DNA of 41,059 bases, from NCBI GenBank assembly GCA_900766245.1, contig CAAFUR010000017.1, positions 1 to 41,059 of the forward strand, written 5' to 3'. The number at the start of each line of letters is the position of its first letter. The first letter of the stretch is position 1. Origin of the DNA: Veillonellaceae bacterium. Lineage in GTDB: Bacteria; Bacillota; Negativicutes; Veillonellales; Veillonellaceae. The position numbers were made by a program, and so were the translations under genes. The notes beneath the pieces are model-generated. The model saw nothing but the letters and a program-made list of their open reading frames with translations, ran no database searches and was not told where the DNA came from. Shown here one piece after another: positions 34,215-41,059 of the stretch.

Positions 34215-35402
34215 TTAGTAAGGAACTTCTGTTTTACGAGCTACACCCGTTTTGATTGCTGTTTCAGCTACTGCTTTTGCCACTGCTAATGGAACACGTT
34301 TATCGAATGCATTGGCTACTACGTAGTCTTCTGCTAATTCTTCATCGGTTACAAGAGCTGCTAATGCTTCAGCGGCTGCTAATTTCATTTCATCATTAAT
34401 TTCACGTGCTTGTACATCGATGGCTCCACGGAAGATGCCAGGGAATACGTTCACATTATTGATTTGGTTAGGCGCATCGCTACGACCTGTACCCATAACA
34501 CGTACGCCAGCTGCTTTCGCTTCTTCGTACATAACTTCTGGAACTGGGTTAGCCATAGCAAATACGATCGCATCATCCGCTAAGCTTTCCAAAATTTCTT
34601 TTGTGAAAGCACCAGCCGCAGATACACCTAACAATACGTCAGCACCTTTTGCGATTTCTGCTAAGTTGCCAGTTTTTGTTTCTTGACCTAATGTTTTGAT
34701 CAACTCAGCTTGTAAAGAATCAAGACGTTTGTAGTCTTTGTTCAATACGCCGGAGCTTACCATTAATGTAATGTCACGAGCGCCTGCTAAGTATAATAGA
34801 CGAGCAATATTAGCACCCGCTGCACCAGCACCATTTACAACGATTTTAACTTTGGATAAATCTTTTTTCACAAAGCGAAGGGCTGCTTTTACACCTGCTA
34901 AGCAAGCGATCGCTGTACCATGTTGGTCATCATGGAATACAGGGATTTCTAACTCTTTTTTCAAGCGATTTTCGATTTCGTAGCATTTAGGAGAAGAAAT
35001 ATCTTCTAAGTTAATGCCAGCGAAGTTTTTTTGCACCAATTTCACAGTGTTGATCAACACGTCTGGATCTTTTGTATCAATCACCAAAGGAATACAATCT
35101 ACATTGCCAAAACGTTTGAACAATAGGGATTTACCTTCCATTACCGGAATTGCAGCAGCTGCTCCGATATCACCCAAGCCCAATACGCGAGTACCGTCAG
35201 ATACAACGGCTACCATATTAGAACGACATGTTAAGTCGAAGGATTTGTCTTCATCTTCTTTGATATGAAGGCATGGTTCTGCTACACCTGGAGTGTATGC
35301 TACCGTTAAATCATGAGCATCTTTTAATTCGTATTTTGTACCAGTTTGTAAGAAACCTTTTAGTTCCAAGCGTTTTTCAATTGCCTCTTGTTTTACGTCC
35401 AT
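34215..35402 (-). CDS. NAD(P)-dependent malic enzyme
   Basis: The 395-residue short-form malic enzyme decarboxylates malate to pyruvate. Marks are VAYTPGVAEPCLHI, VSDGTRVLGLGDIGAAAAIPVMEGK, the metal-binding FHDDQHGTAIA, the nucleotide-binding VVNGAGAAGANIARLL and FAMANPVPEV. It lies 11 bases after speD and is read with it. Cofactor preference (NAD versus NADP) is not certain from the sequence. In organisms that live on lactate and dicarboxylates it would link malate to pyruvate. Confidence 0.95.
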   Translation of the reverse strand: MDVKQEAIEKRLELKGFLQTGTKYELKDAHDLTVAYTPGVAEPCLHIKEDEDKSFDLTCRSNMVAVVSDGTRVLGLGDIGAAAAIPVMEGKSLLFKRFGNVDCIPLVIDTKDPDVLINTVKLVQKNFAGINLEDISSPKCYEIENRLKKELEIPVFHDDQHGTAIACLAGVKAALRFVKKDLSKVKIVVNGAGAAGANIARLLYLAGARDITLMVSSGVLNKDYKRLDSLQAELIKTLGQETKTGNLAEIAKGADVLLGVSAAGAFTKEILESLADDAIVFAMANPVPEVMYEEAKAAGVRVMGTGRSDAPNQINNVNVFPGIFRGAIDVQAREINDEMKLAAAEALAALVTDEELAEDYVVANAFDKRVPLAVAKAVAETAIKTGVARKTEVPY

Positions 35403-35413
35403 GGGAAAACCTC

Positions 35414-36202
35414 CTAGATTTTCAATGATGGTAAGTTTCTACCGTAGAATATTTCCGCCATCTCTTGTTTGAGTTGTTGGTTAATTTGTTTACGCTCTTT
35501 TAGCGTCAAATCTTCTTCGGTAATACCAAACAAATAATTATTAATGTCGTACTCTTTCAGCATCATTTTGGTATGGAAAATATTTTCTTGATACACATTC
35601 ACATCGATCATATTGTAGAGATTACGTGTTTTAGAGTTAATGTAATTTTGAATGGAGTTCATGCGATGATCCATGAATAATTTTTTACCATGAATATCAC
35701 GAGTGAATCCACGCACTCTATAATCTAAGCTGATGATATCGGAATCAAAGCTATCAATAAGATAGTTTAATGCGTTGAGCGGAGAGATTTGACCACATGT
35801 GGACACGTCAATATCTGCACGGAATGTACTGACTCCATTGTCTGGATGACTTTCAGGATAGGTATGAACCGTCAAGTGAGATTTATCGAGATGCATTACC
35901 ACATCATCTTTATCTACTTTATCAACAGGTTCTTCCGAAATCAGAATGGTTACGCTTGCCCCTTGTGGATCATAATCTTGCTTTGCCACATTCAGCACAT
36001 TAGCTCCGATAATATGTGAAACCTCTGTTAAAATATCAGTCAGGCGCTGTGCATTGTAAACTTCGTCAATGTATTCAATATATTGGCGTTTTTCTTCTTC
36101 TGTACGCGTATAACAAATATCATAAATATTAAAACTCAAGGTTTTCGTTAAATTGTTAAACCCATAGAGTTTCATTTTATTTGATTTTACAGATGTATCC
36201 AT
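35414..36202 (-). CDS. speD: S-adenosylmethionine decarboxylase proenzyme (E. coli type)
   Basis: The 262-residue protein of the long SpeD class has the self-cleavage and pyruvoyl-forming site HLDKSHLTVHTYPE, with Lys107-Ser108 as the predicted cleavage pair. STFRADIDVSTCGQISPLNALNYL and the DYRVRGFTRD region also match. It supplies decarboxylated AdoMet for spermidine synthesis; no speE is present in the window. The ribosome site is weak (AAGG 13 bases upstream). A TTGAAT-17-TATAAT promoter lies at 36239-36267. It is followed closely by the malic enzyme gene, an unusual pairing. Confidence 0.93.
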   Translation of the reverse strand: MDTSVKSNKMKLYGFNNLTKTLSFNIYDICYTRTEEEKRQYIEYIDEVYNAQRLTDILTEVSHIIGANVLNVAKQDYDPQGASVTILISEEPVDKVDKDDVVMHLDKSHLTVHTYPESHPDNGVSTFRADIDVSTCGQISPLNALNYLIDSFDSDIISLDYRVRGFTRDIHGKKLFMDHRMNSIQNYINSKTRNLYNMIDVNVYQENIFHTKMMLKEYDINNYLFGITEEDLTLKERKQINQQLKQEMAEIFYGRNLPSLKI

Positions 36203-36238
36203 AACTTAATATCTGCCTTCCTTATAATACCTACCATT

Positions 36239-36267
36239 ATTATATCGAATTAAACCAATATATTCAA
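36239..36267 (-). promoter_or_regulatory. Promoter of speD-malic enzyme operon
   Basis: -35 TTGAAT (36262-36267) and -10 TATAAT (36239-36244) have an exact 17-bp spacer, between speD and rph-rdgB. There is no operator palindrome here, unlike the purine promoter. Confidence 0.72.
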
Positions 36268-36301
36268 GACTTTCGATATAAAATTTTCATTTTTTTATTA
36301 A

Positions 36302-37639
36302 TTACTTAATTATAGTGTGTCGCAATTGCTCCATTAACGCTCGTAGCGCCTTACCGCGATGGCTAATAGCTTGCTTTTGTTCCATAGAAATATTGGCCAT
36401 CGTAGTTTTTAATTTTGGAATATAAAAGTATGGATCGTAACCGAATCCACCTTTTCCCATTGGGCTTAATTGGATGAGGCCTTCACAAGTGCCTGTAGCT
36501 CGAACGCATTGTCCATCCGGTGTAGCCCATACAAGAGCACATTGATAACGTGCTGTTCTATCACTTGGAGTAACATCCACCAATTCCGCTACTAATCGTC
36601 GATTATTATCTTCATCACTGCGATGCAGTCCTGCATAGCGTGCAGAATATACACCTGGTGCACCGCCTAAGGCATCTACTTCTAAGCCAGAATCATCTGC
36701 CACGCAAGGCAAACCACAAGCCTCTGCATAGTATAAAGCCTTTAATTCTGCATTTTCCATAAAGGTAGTGCCAATTTCTTCTGGTTCGTCAATATCTACA
36801 ACATCATCTATAGTACGCACTTCAAAGCCTAATTCTTCAAAGGCTGCGGTAAACTCTCGAATTTTTCCTTTATTCCGTGTGGCTAATACCACTGCTTTCG
36901 GTGCATTTTCGTGACCCACCATATGTCCAATTTCACCTAATGCTTCACGTTGTATCGCCATTAGTTGTTGTGTACCGGATTCACCTAAATCTAATAGGCT
37001 ATTCAATTCTTCTCTCGTGAAAGTCCCATGTTCACCTGTTCCTTGCACTTCTACTAATTGGCCTTTACCGGTACAAACCACATTCATATCCACAATGGCT
37101 GTACTATCCTCTTCATAGCACAGGTCTAGCATAGGACCATCTTCACCGATTCCCATAGAAATAGCTGCTAAATAGTCCGTTACAGGAAACTTACCATATC
37201 CATCGTACATAGAATAGATAGCATCTACTAAAGCCACAAAAGCGCCTGTAATCGAGGCGGTGCGAGTGCCACCATCAGCTTGTAGTACATCACAGTCTAC
37301 CGTAATAGATACTTCCCCTAACGCTTCTAAATCTACAACAGCTCGCAAGGCACGACCAATCAAACGTTGGATTTCCACGGTGCGACCCGTCTGTTTACCT
37401 TTTGCTGCCTCTCTAGGTACACGAGTGTGTGTAGCTCGTGGTAACAAGGAATATTCTGCTGTCACCCAGCCTGTGCCAGTGCCTTTCAAAAAGCGGGGAA
37501 CGCGATCCTCAACGCTAGCCGTACAAAGGACTTTTGTATTACCACATTCAATTAGTACAGATCCCTCTGCATAGGCAGTGTAATGCCTAGTAATTTTCAC
37601 AGGGCGTATTTCTTTTAAACTACGACCATCAATTCGCAT
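36302..37639 (-). CDS. rph: RNase PH fused to RdgB/HAM1 nucleotide pyrophosphatase
   Basis: The 445-residue fusion has two parts. Residues 1-245 are RNase PH, the phosphorolytic 3' tRNA exoribonuclease (RIDGRSLKEIRPV, FLKGTGTGWVTAEYSLLPRAT, EIQRLIGRALRAVVDL, DCDVLQADGGTRTASITGAF). Residues from about 250 are RdgB, which removes ITP, dITP and XTP (VVLATRNKGKIREF, VADDSGLEVDALGGAPGVYSARYAG, FGYDPYF, SHRGKALRAL). Both sets of motifs look intact. The start at 37639 is favoured over the ATG two codons upstream because TGAGGA then has six-base spacing. Such fusions are known in some Negativicutes and clostridia. Confidence 0.93.
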   Translation of the reverse strand: MRIDGRSLKEIRPVKITRHYTAYAEGSVLIECGNTKVLCTASVEDRVPRFLKGTGTGWVTAEYSLLPRATHTRVPREAAKGKQTGRTVEIQRLIGRALRAVVDLEALGEVSITVDCDVLQADGGTRTASITGAFVALVDAIYSMYDGYGKFPVTDYLAAISMGIGEDGPMLDLCYEEDSTAIVDMNVVCTGKGQLVEVQGTGEHGTFTREELNSLLDLGESGTQQLMAIQREALGEIGHMVGHENAPKAVVLATRNKGKIREFTAAFEELGFEVRTIDDVVDIDEPEEIGTTFMENAELKALYYAEACGLPCVADDSGLEVDALGGAPGVYSARYAGLHRSDEDNNRRLVAELVDVTPSDRTARYQCALVWATPDGQCVRATGTCEGLIQLSPMGKGGFGYDPYFYIPKLKTTMANISMEQKQAISHRGKALRALMEQLRHTIIK

Positions 37640-37750
37640 CGTCATTCCTCATTTCCCATTACAATCGGATTATACATACCTCTTATTATACACAATCTCA
37701 TGGCGGGTTGGCAATTTATGTTCGCCTTTGACTGAGGGCACTTTATCCTG

Positions 37751-37891
37751 AGTAAGTAGGCTATGTTTTCCTCTACTTCTCAGTCAGAATGCGGTATGCT
37801 TCCTCACAAACGGCACTTCGTAATGTTTGCTGCGGAGCATACCGCATTCTTCTCAACCTTTATCTTATATAGCAAAACTAGCCTACTTACT
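37751..37891. repeat. Nested inverted repeat R4
   Basis: A perfect 13-bp outer arm AGTAAGTAGGCTA (37751-37763) pairs with 37879-37891. The inner perfect 15-bp stem AGAATGCGGTATGCT (37786-37800) pairs with 37836-37850. On the minus strand the cap reads AAAC, ATTACGAAGTGCC, GTTT, 18 of 21 positions identical to R1 and R3. The arms share no sequence with R1-R3, but the layout and length (141 bp) are the same. The right flank CCTTTATCT matches that of R1 and R3 on the plus strand, so the inner hairpin is inverted relative to it. Confidence 0.78.
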
Positions 37892-38202
37892 TATCTCTCC
37901 AGAGCTCATACCTCCATTAGTCAAAGGCAATCATCTACTTTGAGTCCCCCTATACGATTGTGTATGATCATCGGTATGTGAAAGGGAATCCTCACGGGGA
38001 GGGGAAGATAGGCCTTTTGCTATTCCTTTGCCAATGCATATAAAGCCAAATGATATGACAGAGGTCCATCCTGTTGATAGCTCCTATATCTTCTACTAAT
38101 TATATGTATGCCTCTAGGTATGTATGGGTATACTCAAGGGAACAGATTGTGCTTATCTCCGAAGAAATACGTATAGGGCATAAAGTATAGTTCTACGCAA
38201 AA
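37892..38202. other. Non-coding gap with decayed repeat traces
   Basis: No convincing frame with a ribosome site was seen. One stretch near 38158 (TCTCCGAAGAAATACG) resembles the ascending half of the capped hairpins, suggesting a degenerate copy. Nothing else here can be named. Confidence 0.4.
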
Positions 38203-38260
38203 ATACGGCGCACCTGGCTACAACTATTATAGAGTATTGTTTGCAGCCGGTGCCCCGTAT
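38203..38260 (-). terminator. Terminator after the ABC transporter operon
   Basis: ATACGG/CCGTAT, GCACC/GGTGC and GGCT/AGCC stems stack around an AAAC...GTT-type loop. In the minus direction TTTTTG follows. The layout resembles the capped hairpins of the repeat family, though the loop sequence differs. Confidence 0.65.
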
Positions 38261-38286
38261 GCTAATTCAAGTTCGATATATTGTTT

Positions 38287-39054
38287 TTATACTCGCAGCA
38301 TGGAGTTTAGGAACGCTTGTGTTCTTGGGTTTTGTGGATTCACAAAGACCTGTTCTGGGGTTCCTTCTTCTTGGATTTTGCCCTCTGCCATGAAGATGAC
38401 TCTATCTGCCACTTCACGGGCGAATGCCATTTCATGGGTGACGATGATCATGGTCATATCTTCTTCGGCTAGTTCCTTGATAGTCCGTAATACTTCACTG
38501 GTAAACTCTGGGTCCAAGGCTGATGTAGGTTCATCGAAGAGCATGATTTCTGGTTTCATCGCTAATGCTCTAGCAATAGCGACCCTTTGTTTTTGTCCCC
38601 CTGACAAGGTGCTAGGGTATACGTCTCGTTTATCCCAGAGACCTACTTTTTCTAGCAAGGACTGAGCCATAGGTAATATATCTGCCTCTTTCATTCCTTT
38701 CACCATGCGAGGTGCGACCATGATATTTTCTAGGACGGTCATATGTGGGAATAGGTTAAAGGATTGGAATACCATCCCCATTTTCAGCAAAATTTGTTGC
38801 TGTTCTTCTTTCCCAACATAAACCGCTGCGCCTGTGTTCGCCGGTGTGTCCACCAAGGTCGCCCCATCGACCCTGATTGTCCCTTTTTGTATGCTTTCTA
38901 GTTGTCCTAAGCAACGAAGAAAGGTGGATTTGCCCGATCCAGAGGGACCGATGATGGACACCACTTCGCCACGTTCCATGGATAGTGACACGTCTTGCAA
39001 GACCGCCACCGAGCCAAAGCTCTTTTCAATATGTAACATGTCTATGAAAGCCAT
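38287..39054 (-). CDS. Polar amino-acid ABC transporter ATPase
   Basis: The 255-residue GlnQ/HisP-type ATPase has Walker A GPSGSGKST, Q-loop MVFQSFNLFPHMTVLEN, signature LSGGQKQR, Walker B IMLFDEPTSALD and the switch VTHEM. It has an unusual 13-residue insert-like stretch before the Q-loop (VYVGKEEQQQILL). It powers import with the permease (9 bases upstream) and binding protein of the same operon. Substrate: a polar amino acid; specificity not readable. Confidence 0.93.
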   Translation of the reverse strand: MAFIDMLHIEKSFGSVAVLQDVSLSMERGEVVSIIGPSGSGKSTFLRCLGQLESIQKGTIRVDGATLVDTPANTGAAVYVGKEEQQQILLKMGMVFQSFNLFPHMTVLENIMVAPRMVKGMKEADILPMAQSLLEKVGLWDKRDVYPSTLSGGQKQRVAIARALAMKPEIMLFDEPTSALDPEFTSEVLRTIKELAEEDMTMIIVTHEMAFAREVADRVIFMAEGKIQEEGTPEQVFVNPQNPRTQAFLNSMLRV

Positions 39055-39063
39055 GGTTTCCTC

Positions 39064-39723
39064 CTAATCTTCGTAAATCGCCATGCGGCGTTCTAAATAT
39101 TGGTATAGTTTCGTCAACACAAATGTCATAGCCAAGTAGAATACACCAGCTACGATGAAAGCTGTAATATCGAAGTCTCGTTGTACAATGCTACGAGTGA
39201 TTCGCAAGATATCATTCATAGCTAAGACATACACCAAGGATGTATCTTTCAACAATGTAATCGTTTCATTCGCCAATGGTGGCAATACACGTTTGATGAC
39301 CTGCGGCAAAATAATTTTGTACATCGTCTGCACATAAGTAAAGCCTAATACCTTCGCCCCTTCATATTGTCCTTTTGGAATGGATTGGATACCACTGCGG
39401 AAAATTTCACATAAGTAGGCAATGTAATTCAACACGAAAGACAACACCGCCGCCGTCATATCAGTCAACTCAAATCCATCAATCATGAATGGCAAACCAT
39501 AATAGATGAGCAAAATTTGTAGCATTAACGGTGTGCCACGCATCACATATACGTAAGCATCCACGATCGTCGTCACCAATCGGTTTGTACTCAATCGGAG
39601 CAGTGCCAAGAGCAATCCTCCTGGCACTGACAAGATGATGACAATGAAGAACAAGGACAAGGTCACTTGGAATCCGCCAGCAATAGCCGGAACTATTTGT
39701 AACATATACTCCAATACGTCCAT
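39064..39723 (-). CDS. Polar amino-acid ABC transporter permease
   Basis: The 219-residue His/Glu/Gln/Arg-type permease has about five membrane helices. The family's EAA-like loop includes GIQSIPKGQYEGAKVLGFTYVQTMYKIILPQ, and RGTPLMLQILLIYYGLP is another hallmark. It forms the membrane channel with the ATPase encoded next to it and lies two bases after the binding-protein gene. Confidence 0.93.
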   Translation of the reverse strand: MDVLEYMLQIVPAIAGGFQVTLSLFFIVIILSVPGGLLLALLRLSTNRLVTTIVDAYVYVMRGTPLMLQILLIYYGLPFMIDGFELTDMTAAVLSFVLNYIAYLCEIFRSGIQSIPKGQYEGAKVLGFTYVQTMYKIILPQVIKRVLPPLANETITLLKDTSLVYVLAMNDILRITRSIVQRDFDITAFIVAGVFYLAMTFVLTKLYQYLERRMAIYED

Positions 39724-39725
39724 GT

Positions 39726-40547
39726 TTATTTATACTCCTCTTTCATCAAGATAGATGTGTCGCCAAACCATTTTTGCGCCAATTTGTCAGCCGTACCATC
39801 ATTCATCACTTCTTGTAATGCAGCGTCAACTTTTACTTTCAACGCTTCCTCTTCCTTGCGCATACCTACACCCACTTTTTCACTGGCGAAGGAGCCTGTG
39901 GCTACGGTGAACACATTGTTACCTTTTTTGCCGATTAAATAACGGCCTACCATTTCATCCACCACGACCGCATCAATACGGCCTAATTCTAGATCCATGA
40001 AAGCATTCACATAATCGCCATATTCTTTGATTTCTTTAAAGTTTTTAGATTGTGGATCATTTTTTACCGCTTCTAAACCAGTAGAACCTGATTGAACGCC
40101 TACGCGTTTGCCATCAAGTTGGGATTTGTCAGCAATCCCAGAATCAGATTTCACGGCAATAATTTGGTCTCCACGAAGATATGGTTTAGAGAACAAGATG
40201 TTGCGCTCCCGATCCTTCGTAATGGTTAAACCATTCCACAACACATCAATACGTTTAGATTTTAGTTCTGCTTCTTTACTATCCCAATCGATAGATTTAA
40301 ATTCCACTTCAGAACCAATACGCTTTGCCACTTCTTTCGCAAGATCGATATCAAAACCTACGAGTTCACCTTTTTCATCTTTAAATCCCATAGGAGGGAA
40401 GTTATCATCTAAGCCGATAACAATTTTTTTCGGCACCTCTGTGTTCGCCTGCTTCGTAGACGCCCCACAACCTGCCACTAACCCCACAATTACCAGTGCA
40501 CTAGCTGCTGCTAATACTGTTTTAGAACATTTTTGTAGCCAATTCAT
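39726..40547 (-). CDS. Amino-acid ABC transporter substrate-binding lipoprotein
   Basis: The 273-residue family-3 solute-binding protein has a signal peptide and lipobox LVAGC (lipidated Cys27), followed by IVIGLDDNFPPMGFKDEKGELVGFDIDLAKEVAKRIG and DVLWNGLTITKDRE. These are typical of polar amino-acid binding proteins. In a diderm Negativicute it would be anchored in the periplasm. AGGAGA precedes the start, and a TTTACA-17-TATAAT promoter lies at 40595-40623. The ligand cannot be named. Confidence 0.93.
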   Translation of the reverse strand: MNWLQKCSKTVLAAASALVIVGLVAGCGASTKQANTEVPKKIVIGLDDNFPPMGFKDEKGELVGFDIDLAKEVAKRIGSEVEFKSIDWDSKEAELKSKRIDVLWNGLTITKDRERNILFSKPYLRGDQIIAVKSDSGIADKSQLDGKRVGVQSGSTGLEAVKNDPQSKNFKEIKEYGDYVNAFMDLELGRIDAVVVDEMVGRYLIGKKGNNVFTVATGSFASEKVGVGMRKEEEALKVKVDAALQEVMNDGTADKLAQKWFGDTSILMKEEYK

Positions 40548-40594
40548 AATACTTTCTCCTCTCTACAGTTATGTAATCTCTATTTCATGATTAC

Positions 40595-40623
40595 ATTATA
40601 CTTTAGTTAATTAAAGTTGTAAA
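40595..40623 (-). promoter_or_regulatory. Promoter of the amino-acid ABC operon
   Basis: -35 TTTACA (40618-40623) and a consensus -10 TATAAT (40595-40600) are 17 bp apart, about 48 bp before the binding-protein start. Confidence 0.75.
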
Positions 40624-40709
40624 GAGATAAATCGCAAAAATTTTATCATGTATTATGAAAGTAATTTATACTGACAACGCCCCTCCAATAACTAACTATC
40701 AAAACAAAA

Positions 40710-40744
40710 AGCGATATAGCAAGTTATGTACTCACTATATCGCT
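40710..40744 (-). terminator. Terminator of the Rpn-like gene
   Basis: AGCGATATAG (40710-40719) pairs with CTATATCGCT (40735-40744). In the minus direction TTTTTGTTTT follows. Confidence 0.8.
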
Positions 40745-40765
40745 GATTTTCTCTTTACCTATATA

Positions 40766-41059
40766 TTATATCAAGCCATGTGCTTTGCCTATTTCATTTA
40801 TTTCTTTTAACGTTAAGTTAGTAATCTTAGCAATCATCTGCATGGATATATTTTCTCGAAGCATTTGAACGACAACTTCAGTCTTCGCTTTAGCCTTACC
40901 TAGATTTTCACCTTCTACTAATCCTTCTGCTCTCCCTTCAGCTACGCCTTCTTTCCAATATGTATAATGATCCATTGATAGCATTGAATATTCCTCCCTC
41001 CAAGTCTCACAATGTTTTGCTTCATCTACGGCACTTTCAATTTCTCGTAGTAACTCATC
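40766..41059 (-). CDS. C-terminal part of an Rpn/PD-(D/E)XK nuclease-family protein (cut by the window edge)
   Basis: The frame is open to the window edge and reads 97 residues. It begins DELLREIESAVDEAKHCETWREEY, then an acidic repeat-like linker (EGVAEGRAEGLVEGE), then a helical tail MLRENISMQMIAKITNLTLKEINEI. This linker-plus-tail is characteristic of the C-termini of Rpn family recombination-promoting nucleases/putative transposases. An internal ATG at 40984 should not be taken as the true start. The catalytic domain lies outside the window. Confidence 0.72.
   Translation of the reverse strand, partial: DELLREIESAVDEAKHCETWREEYSMLSMDHYTYWKEGVAEGRAEGLVEGENLGKAKAKTEVVVQMLRENISMQMIAKITNLTLKEINEIGKAHGLI

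Noticed and set aside
36203..36301. SAM-responsive riboswitch upstream of speD
   Set aside because: The leader after the promoter is only about 30 nt, too short for a SAM aptamer.
40766..40984. A complete 72-residue gene starting at the ATG at 40984
   Set aside because: The frame is open through to the window edge and the upstream residues match the Rpn family, so it is the end of a longer gene.

Overview
The window looks like a chromosomal segment of a low-GC anaerobe of the Negativicutes, most probably Veillonella or a close relative. This is inferred from the AT-rich coding style, an RNase PH-RdgB fusion, a selenium-dependent molybdenum-hydroxylase gene set, and a complete purine-degradation (yge/ygf/ssnA-like) operon. 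No rRNA or tRNA gene, CRISPR array or phage block was seen.

Layout. 1-1158: a repeat-rich gene-poor stretch holding nested inverted repeats, a 26-codon holin-like type I toxin gene and a convergent antisense RNA; the left edge may carry the first codons of another minus-strand gene. 1159-4747: a secreted DUF4198 protein, a site-2-protease homologue that has lost its catalytic residues, a protein made only of six tandem helix-turn-helix units, and a TSUP family permease. 4846-9902 (minus): the cdaA-cdaR-glmM c-di-AMP/cell-wall operon, with a COG2509 flavoprotein inserted and a small unknown gene at the end. 10006-16756 (minus): a three-subunit xanthine dehydrogenase followed by its maturation genes yqeC, mocA, yqeB and a split XdhC. 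17009-19812: a selenium-handling group: YedE-type transporter (frameshifted), TusA-like protein, DUF3343 protein, and a divergent EF2568-type cysteine desulfurase/selenocysteine lyase. 19949-33994 (minus): one long purine/ureide catabolic run: a YheO/DauR-type regulator, ygeX, ygeY, ygeW, arcC, ssnA, a short ygfK, a hydantoinase, a fused 2Fe-2S/Mo xanthine dehydrogenase and an NCS2 purine permease. 34215-37639 (minus): malic enzyme, speD and the rph-rdgB fusion. 37640-38286: a second repeat-bearing gap. 38287-40547 (minus): a polar amino-acid ABC transporter. 40766-41059: the 3' part of an Rpn/PD-(D/E)XK-type gene running off the edge.

How the genes fit together (inference from families): the permease imports xanthine or urate; the Mo hydroxylases and SsnA interconvert purines; the YgfK-like reductase and hydantoinase open the rings; YgeY and YgeW strip ureido groups; YgeX turns 2,3-diaminopropionate into pyruvate and ammonia; and ArcC makes ATP from carbamoyl phosphate. 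The yqeB/yqeC/mocA/XdhC and YedE/TusA/DUF3343/desulfurase genes would supply the mature, probably selenium-containing, Mo cofactor.

The most unusual signals are: (1) a family of about 141-146 bp nested inverted repeats with a conserved hairpin cap but unrelated, still complementary, arms; (2) the holin-like toxin/antisense RNA locus lying among those repeats; (3) four 17-bp YCTAA-N7-TTAGG palindromes in two 20-bp-pitch pairs bracketing the purine-operon promoter; (4) the six-HTH protein; and (5) a catalytically dead S2P homologue.
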